The notes beneath the pieces are model-generated. The model saw nothing but the letters and a program-made list of their open reading frames with translations, was not told the DNA's origin and did not search any database. Positions 18,506 to 23,779 of a stretch of 23,779 nucleotides of DNA are shown in pieces; position 1 is the first letter of the stretch; each line of letters starts with the position of its first letter. This DNA comes from Cudoniella acicularis (Eukaryota > Ascomycota > Leotiomycetes > Helotiales > Helotiaceae), in assembly GCA_013054445.1 (NCBI GenBank), contig JAAMPI010000880.1:1-23779 (forward strand). The letters run 5' to 3'. A program made the translations under genes and the position numbers.

Positions 18506-19296
18506 CTAAAGCTTGCGCTTCTTTGAAGGACCAGGAGAATATAATTCCCAGCGAAATGTGCCAGGAGCAGACGATTGCGTACGAGAAGGACTAGGAGCAG
18601 ATGATTGCGTAAGAGAAGGATCAGGAACAGATGATTGCACATGAGAAGGGCCAGGAGTATATGATTCCCAACGAAGAGTGCCAGGAGCGGATGATTGCGG
18701 ACGAGAAGGAGGCGGAGAATCATATGGTGAAGGCGAACGCAAATCGCGAAGGTTGGTGCGAGAAGATGGAGAAGAACGCTGATCGTGAAGAGCCCACTCA
18801 TCGTATTTGATGCCCGTGCAACGAAAGAAAGCATCTTCGACTGCGCTGTTGCGAATAGCGAGTTCACGGTTAAGTTTGTTGGCGTCCTCAAGGTTGTAAA
18901 CATCGACCTTGCCGCCTGTGATATTGCGCAAGTCAACATTAAGACGATCGAGATTTTCCATGGCGAATTCGTAATCACGCTTCAGCTTAGTATTTTCCAC
19001 TTCTACGTCCCGCTCTTCAAGCTGACGAAGTTTCATTTCAAGCGCCATAATCTTGTCCGCGAGCTCACAGTTCTTCTCTTGAAGTATATCGGCGTCGGTC
19101 TTGAAGCCTTCGCGGTACCTATAGCGTTCTACCTGGCGAGTAAGCTGAAGTTGTCAGCTTCGAGCTCAAACTGTCAAATTTGGTTGGAACAACTTACGTA
19201 AAGGCGGGGGAGTTCAAGATCTGGAGAGTTCTGAGCCTCCATGATCTCCGGGATGGGCGGGAGCACGAAGCGCTTTTGATGAGGATCCATGGCCAT
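18506..19296 (-). CDS. Coiled-coil protein with decapeptide repeats, unknown function
   Basis: Two exons on the minus strand, 19296-19198 and 19144-18506, joined through a 53-nt intron, give about 245 residues. I chose the start because MAMDPHQKRF follows a Kozak-like GCCGCCGATATGG. Residues from about 45 to 110 are charged and heptad-like (MALEMKLRQLEERDVEVENT), a probable coiled coil. The C-terminal third is a low-complexity tail of 10-residue units, four of the type PSxxQSSxPx and two of the type x(L/F)RWExYxPG. It ends in the basic KKRKL, which could serve as a nuclear localisation signal. The frame is intact. The next gene upstream on the same strand ends about 115 bases away. No family recognised; probably a lineage-restricted protein. 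Confidence 0.65.
18529..18738. repeat. 30-bp coding tandem repeat (about seven units)
   Basis: Units of exactly 30 bp starting at 18529 share CAGGAG, GATGATT and GAGAAG blocks. They encode the 10-residue repeats in the tail of the coiled-coil protein. Two unit types alternate irregularly, so the array has probably grown by unequal exchange of larger blocks. Confidence 0.8.
19145..19197 (-). other. Intron of the coiled-coil gene
   Basis: 53 nt on the minus strand, GTAAGT...CTTCAG with GCTGAC as the branch-like motif. It joins PRLY to LTRQVERYRYREG in phase 0 and removes an otherwise in-frame stop. Confidence 0.65.
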
Positions 19297-19410
19297 ATCG
19301 GCGGCGCCAGATCAATTGTGGTGTTGCGCGCTTTGGTCGGAGAGGGTTGTTGCCAAAGGAAAGCCAGTTGAATTCCTTGAAGTGCAATTTGTGTGTGGCG
19401 ATTCGCCTCG

Positions 19411-21158
19411 CTACTGATAGGGTCCTATCGCTAGTCTTTCTCAACACTTTCACCAAGTGAATTAGGCTCTTTTTTCGGAGCAGAGTCAGCTCACCCTCGG
19501 TCAGGGGTTTTTCCTTTGGCTTCACCCTTCAGAATCTGTCAGTACTTGCTTGGAATGGTTTGAGGAGGTATAAGGACTCACCTATTAGCAGGCTTACCAA
19601 CGCCCCTCTTTGGCTTCGAGGAGGCAGCAGTCTCAATGACCGGCTTCCGAGCGCGAGTTCGCTTGATAGCGAATGATGTGGTTGTATCCCCAACTGGATT
19701 TGCAGTGGTGTTTAAAGCCGCAGAGGCCCCTCTGGATGGGCTTGCTTCTAAATCAGACGAATCTGGTAAGTTGTTCATCTCTCCAGACTTTTCGGCAGCA
19801 CAAGTTCCCCTGCGCGCCAGCATCTTTCTCCGGAATGGCCCTAAAGCCGTGGATGGTTGTAAATTTGGGGATAAGTCCGGCTCGGGCCAGGAAGATTGGG
19901 ACCTCGAGTCTGAGACTGGGTCATTGGGGACCGAGGGATCTGCTGAGTCTGAGTCTGATATGTATATCACCTCGCTTTCGTTTGGGGTTTCTCCAACCGG
20001 TGGGTTAGAGTCTGAGTCTGATATGTAAATGGGGACGTTCGGGTTGGCTCCAGCAGGCAAGTCGTTCCCAAAAGAGACTTCTGAGCTGCCGGAGGAAAAT
20101 CCCTCCTCAGGGGTCATCGAATCCCTAACATGGGCCATTGTTTTCGCAGATTTCGTGCTAGAGTTGAGTGGGCTTGTGAAAATCTTCCCCAGCTGGTCGT
20201 TGAACATTACTTCGATTCCGATGTGGTTGCTGGGGACTTTGGGGACGGGGGGCTGAGGCTGTGCTTGAGCCGCGTCTGGCGAAAAGTAGGGGGAGCGCGT
20301 CTCGCCAATAGGACGCGGCCGACCAAGGCTTCGTATTTGGTTAGCCCTACTTACTTTATGTTGTGGCCACACTCCCCCCGCAGGAGCTGTTCTCCCAAGC
20401 ATTCTAATTTTCTCTGATCTCTTCAGCGGCTGTGGTGCTTCGGTTGCAACCCTTGGCTGCACACCATTCTTTGGTGGTCCGGAGGCAGTATTTGCTTTCC
20501 TATACTTCGCAAGTGTAGCAACTGACCGTGGAGTAGACTTGTATCCAGTGCTTGCCGAGGAGTATGACCTGGTTGGCGAAGATTTCTTCGGATCCATCCG
20601 GGCATTGTTCTTATTTCTCTTAGGAACGGGGCCGCCGTTGGCATAACCTGAGCCTCGTGCCTCGATAGTGGCCCATCTCTTCCTCATTACATCGTTAAAT
20701 GCACTTGCTCGAGTCGATTCCTTGGCTTTTGGCTCAACTGCGACGGAATTTGAGGCGGACTCGCCATTTCCAAAGTAGATGAAAGTTCTGCCTCCTTGGT
20801 ACGAAATCCTTAACCCATCCTCGAGAATGGCCCGAAGAGCTTTAACGGTCTTTTGTTTCCTGCTATACCTTTCAGAAAGAAGATAAAATTCCTCCTTCTC
20901 CTTAGCGATGTTGTCCATGTTGTTTGGCCTTTTGGATACTTGGGCAAGAAGTTTCGTTGCATCGAAATCGAGTTCCATTAGTTCCTCCTCCCCATTCGAA
21001 AGTTTCAATTTTTCGTTCAAGTCGTGATAATGGGGGGCATTGACATTGAACTGGCTTGCCAACGTGTAGAACTCTTCACGAAGGGCTTGAGAATTTTGAC
21101 GAAGTTTCTTAACGCTGGCAAAATTGCAATGGGGTGTTAAAGAAGCTGGTGCCGGCAT
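19411..21158 (-). CDS. Disordered protein with two SUMO-interaction-like motifs, unknown function
   Basis: The main exon runs from the first ATG (21158) to 19582. Two further small exons (19526-19495 and 19439-19411) are proposed, giving 545 residues. An N-terminal helical region (FASVKKLRQNSQALREEFYT onward to about residue 120) is followed by a long basic, Ser/Pro-rich, disordered stretch. Then come two near-identical motifs, PIYISDSDS (about residues 376-384) and VIYISDSDS (about 397-405). A hydrophobic I/V-Y-I core followed by acidic Ser-Asp repeats is the form of a SUMO-interacting motif, so a nuclear role is plausible. The C-terminus is basic (IKRTRARKP). No enzymatic domain is seen. 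The frame is intact over more than 500 codons, unlike most genes here. The exact 3' exons are an inference; without the second intron the frame would run on to 19214 and overlap the next gene. Confidence 0.7.
19440..19581 (-). other. Two proposed 55-nt introns at the 3' end of the SIM-motif gene
   Basis: Intron 1 is 19581-19527 (GTGAGT...CTGAAG, with TACTGACAG as branch site). Intron 2 is 19494-19440 (GTGAGC...TTGAG, with GCCTAATTC as branch site). Joining gives ANR followed by VKPKEKPLTE, then ERLAIGPYQ and a stop. Both are 55 nt and carry reasonable consensus, but no transcript evidence is available. Confidence 0.45.
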
Positions 21159-21723
21159 ATCTCCCGATGCCTCCACAGAGTTTTGGCTGGTAATATTGGT
21201 CCGGAATTCTCAGTGGGAAATATTTGAGAAGGCGAGGACTGAAACTTTGGAATTAGTATATGATCATAAATAATGTATTATCCCTCAAGGAGATGGATTG
21301 ATTGTGAGAGGAGTATGAAAAGGCAGAGAACAAAAGACGAGTGGTTTTGGACTTAGAAGGCAGAACTGTAAATGATGTTTCAAGAGACGGAGATAATGAT
21401 CAAGCTTACCTGGAATGCAAAAGCGAGAGCACAAAAAGTCCATTCGTCTTATTAGAATCTATTCTGTTGTGATGAATATACAGAAAGGAAAGAAGAGATG
21501 ATACATACCTTAATAATAGTGACACTTGAAAGGATGTCTCTTGAGATAGTGATCCTTGGCATAAAGACAAGGAGATCCTGAAATATCGTCAGCTTCTGTC
21601 TTGTGAAGAGAGTTAGAGAGGGAAGTGTCTCTATTTCAGGAGATTCTCATCCTAACAGGTAAAGGGGATAATAGAGGGAGGGCTTGCCAGTGATGCCTGC
21701 CACTACCTTTTAAGTGGTGATGA
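21159..21723. other. Upstream region of the SIM-motif gene
   Basis: No coding sequence recognised. It is probably the promoter and 5' UTR of the minus-strand gene starting at 21158. Minus-strand GTAAGC (about 21409) and GTATGT-like donors occur, so a spliced 5' UTR is possible but unproven. Confidence 0.35.
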
Positions 21724-22218
21724 CGCAGTTATGTAATATGCAGCGTGTATAGAACAAAGTTCTTGATTGAGTTGTAGGTAAGAGAACATCGAAGACTCGA
21801 GGATATGGGAGAAGTGCGCCCCACCACTGAGGCAAGGCGCGTGGGTGAATTCGAGAGGACGGAGATCAGGCAAGCGCTTCAGCAGATCGTTGCAACTGTT
21901 CTAGAAGAGGGAGCAGGCAGAGGTCTCCCAGGCAGGATGTTGTTGCTTTTGAAGGTATCCTAACGGTCGATATATTATCTATTTCAAGCGATCAAGCCAG
22001 AAAGGCTCCAAGACTCGACTCCCGAAGGTGAGTGTGAGGTGTAGTAGAGGGTAGTTGAGACACAGGTAGATCTGTAGCTGTTTGCGCGCCTGAAGAAGCA
22101 GGAAGGCTTGCAGGAGTATCCTATATATCTCCAAGAAGGACCAGAGAGCAAAGAACAAGAGGATCAATCACGTCGTCGCCGAGAGAGAGGTCGTGAGGAC
22201 AAAGTTGTTGTTGGTTGA
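21724..22218 (+). pseudogene. Unknown protein, nonsense-riddled frame
   Basis: One plus-strand frame reads as protein throughout: VREHRRLEDMGEVRPTTEAR, then GEFERTEIRQALQQIVATVL, GRGLPGRMLLLLK, FQAIKPERLQDSTPEGECEV and LFARLKKQEGLQEYPIYLQE. It ends in a basic QSRRRRERGRED tail and TGA at 22216. It is interrupted by TAG 21775, TAA 21961, TAG 22042, TAG 22045 and TAG 22075. All five fit former Gln codons changed C-to-T in a CpA context, the RIP signature. An ATG lies at 21805. Glu/Arg/Gln-rich and probably helical; no family recognised. It could come from a transposon-encoded protein or a lost host gene. Confidence 0.5.
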
Positions 22219-23779
22219 AGAGCTGTGGAAGACGCGATCCTCCTCACCTCGGGAAGGCGGTGGTAGCCGAAGTTTTGTGGCAGCACTCCGATTGGTTATC
22301 GATAAAGCACTAAAACAGACTGAAATAGGAAAACCACTCACAAGAAACCTGCCTAAATTTTTAGGAAGTCTGTTCGCAAAGTCACATAGCTTCAAAGCAG
22401 AGTAGATTACCTGAAATCCTAGATATCCATCTACAATAGTTGTATTTCTAAAAGACCGATAAATTGGTTAACGAATAAGCAATAAAATTTCAAGCAAAAC
22501 TAGACTCACCTTGATATCCTGATTCGCAACTCCAAAACTGTCAAGGACAGATCATACACCCCAGCTTTAGACAAGGAAACCTTAAGGGAGGGTTCTTACC
22601 ATTGAAACTCCTGGAAAGCAGACCGTGAGGAAAGTTTAACCTAAACTTCTAGAGATACCTTGGGAGAATCTGTTTACCTAGAAGAAACAGGGCATTAGAT
22701 CACACATAAAATTTAAAATTGCAAGCAAGACTAGACTCATATAGATATCCTGATTCACCACTACGAGGGGATCAAGGACAGAGCATACAGCCAGCTTCAA
22801 ACAGAAACTCAGCAGACATATATGTGCGCTAAAGTTACAAACAAAAACAGTCTCTCCCCTTTTGATTCACTGCTCTTAAGGCATCAAAGACGGAATACCA
22901 GCACCACACAATCCACTCAAATAAATCGCGATCTAGTGTTCTGCATCAAGAACCGCTCGACAGCAAAAGACGTGGCCAAATTACTTAGAATCCTAGAGAT
23001 AGTTTAGTAGAATCTTTACACATGGCGCGGAGATGGAACATCAGATGATACAATTACAATTGATGTCGTAAGACGAATCGGTCTCTCTTTCCTGGTTCAC
23101 TACCTAAATGGCATCAAGAACAAACTAACTATATCACAATCACTAGCAGCAAGCTGAGAAGAAAAATATCAAGTGATGTACGGTCAAATCATATAGTAGC
23201 AGAAGACAGGCGATCAAGTCATGCACTGAAGTCTTTAGCATCTAACAAGAGTCTGAAAGACCATCTGAGACTCACCTAGGTATCCTGACTCACAACCCTA
23301 AAAGCACTAATGACAAACCACCCACAGAACACAAGGCACAAACGCCACACACCCAAACCCTCATACAATGGAAGACAAGACGAAATCACCTAAAATCCTA
23401 AATATCCAGGTGCCAGTGCTTGCATCACAGAAGCAGGCATCTCCCATCTCAAATCACAATTCTTTAGGTAGCATAGGGAGAACAAAGCACACCGTAGCAG
23501 AACCCGCACTCTCCAGCAATCGCAAAATTCAAAACATCATAGCAAGCAAAGCAAGCACGATACCAAGGCAACAAAGCAAATGAATGACAAAGTGGGGCAT
23601 TCGCAAGTTACCTCCTTACGTAAAGCAAGCAAGCGTGTATTACAGTATCAACGCCGCCAACCTCCAGAAAGAAGTGACGCCATGCCATGCTCGCAACGCC
23701 CCCCGCAGAAACGCCCTCCACCATGCTATGCTTGCATATCAGAAGAACCACTACAACCAGCAGAAAAGAAAACAATGTT
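22219..23779. repeat. Degenerate dispersed/tandem repeat region
   Basis: No convincing gene. Related copies of an approximately 80-bp sequence lie at 22491-22569 and 22722-22799 (shared TAGACTCA, GATATCCTGATTC, TCAAGGACAGA and CATACA blocks), with a weaker copy at 23268-23330. Less similar relatives occur near 22850 and 23080. A second motif, ACCTGAAATCCTAGATATCC (22409-22428), recurs as ACCTAAAATCCTAAATATCC (23388-23407). Open frames here (22822-23007 and 23368-23583) lie across the repeats and are low-complexity, so I do not call them genes. The last 400 bases are rich in AAGCA and AC. Confidence 0.5.

Noticed and set aside
18280..18978. 232-codon minus-strand open frame rich in Leu
   Set aside because: It is the other frame of the 30-bp repeat array; the repeated hydrophobic blocks (such as LLRNHLLLVLLVRN) mirror the decapeptide repeats of the real frame, which has a good start, an intron and a coiled coil.
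19214..19525. 103-codon frame as a separate gene
   Set aside because: It begins with GTG, not ATG. Its first part is better explained as a small exon of the upstream gene, and its last part overlaps the start of the coiled-coil gene.
22822..23583. Short ATG-initiated frames of 61 and 71 codons
   Set aside because: They lie across degenerate repeats, have low-complexity Ser/Gln/Lys composition and no supporting features.
1..23779. CRISPR arrays, rRNA or tRNA genes, bacterial operons
   Set aside because: None seen; spliceosomal introns and transposon types indicate a fungal nuclear genome.

Overview
The window looks like nuclear DNA of a filamentous ascomycete (Pezizomycotina; the exact class cannot be told from sequence alone). 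Support comes from short 49-73 nt GT-AG introns with CTAAC/CTGAC-like branch sites, a GMC oxidoreductase relic, a NACHT-ankyrin NLR-type gene, Tc1/mariner and pogo/Fot1 DNA transposons, and blocks that look RIP-mutated (TA very common, CA and TG depleted, nonsense codons almost all TAA/TAG). It reads as an accessory, transposon-rich, gene-poor compartment in which most genes are broken.

Layout. 1-1340: RIP-altered retroelement debris with two LTR-like segments. 1380-1677: end of a pogo/Fot1-type element (transposase N-terminus on the minus strand, plus a terminal tandem repeat) that abuts, and apparently inserted into, a GMC oxidoreductase gene. The remaining two thirds of that gene lie at 1676-3119, with one intact intron and three nonsense codons. 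3306-4021: a 716-bp pogo-like element with TA target duplication. 4361-7480: strongly RIP-altered block containing a complete 1304-bp Tc1-like element (4582-5885) and a 300-bp LTR (6800-7099) with an 18-bp repeat of ACGCGT boxes. 7487-9230: decayed minus-strand reading frames that I could not identify.

9352-12933 holds the most interesting locus: a broken gene with an N-terminal RelA/SpoT (alarmone synthetase-like) domain, a central NACHT NTPase and C-terminal ankyrin repeats. This is the effector/switch/sensor plan of fungal NLR-like proteins. Three introns can be placed; one of the exons is a 25-nt mini-exon inside the P-loop. Four nonsense codons hit the RelA/SpoT domain, with one frameshift and one more stop further on.

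12934-15013 is non-coding as far as I can see. 15014-15382 is the C-terminus of a FAD-dependent amine-oxidase-like protein, cut by a 1345-bp Tc1-like element (15383-16727) with 38-bp inverted repeats. That element still has an uninterrupted catalytic C-terminal half but also a cluster of ambiguous bases. 16730-18500 has only unidentified fragments. Two apparently intact minus-strand genes follow: a coiled-coil protein with decapeptide repeats (18506-19296) and a disordered protein with two SUMO-interaction-like motifs (19411-21158). The right end has a nonsense-riddled unknown frame (21724-22218) and a family of degenerate repeats (about 22409-23412).

No functional pathway links these genes. 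What they share is decay by transposon insertion and RIP-like mutation. Family assignments come from reading motifs by eye; no database search was possible.
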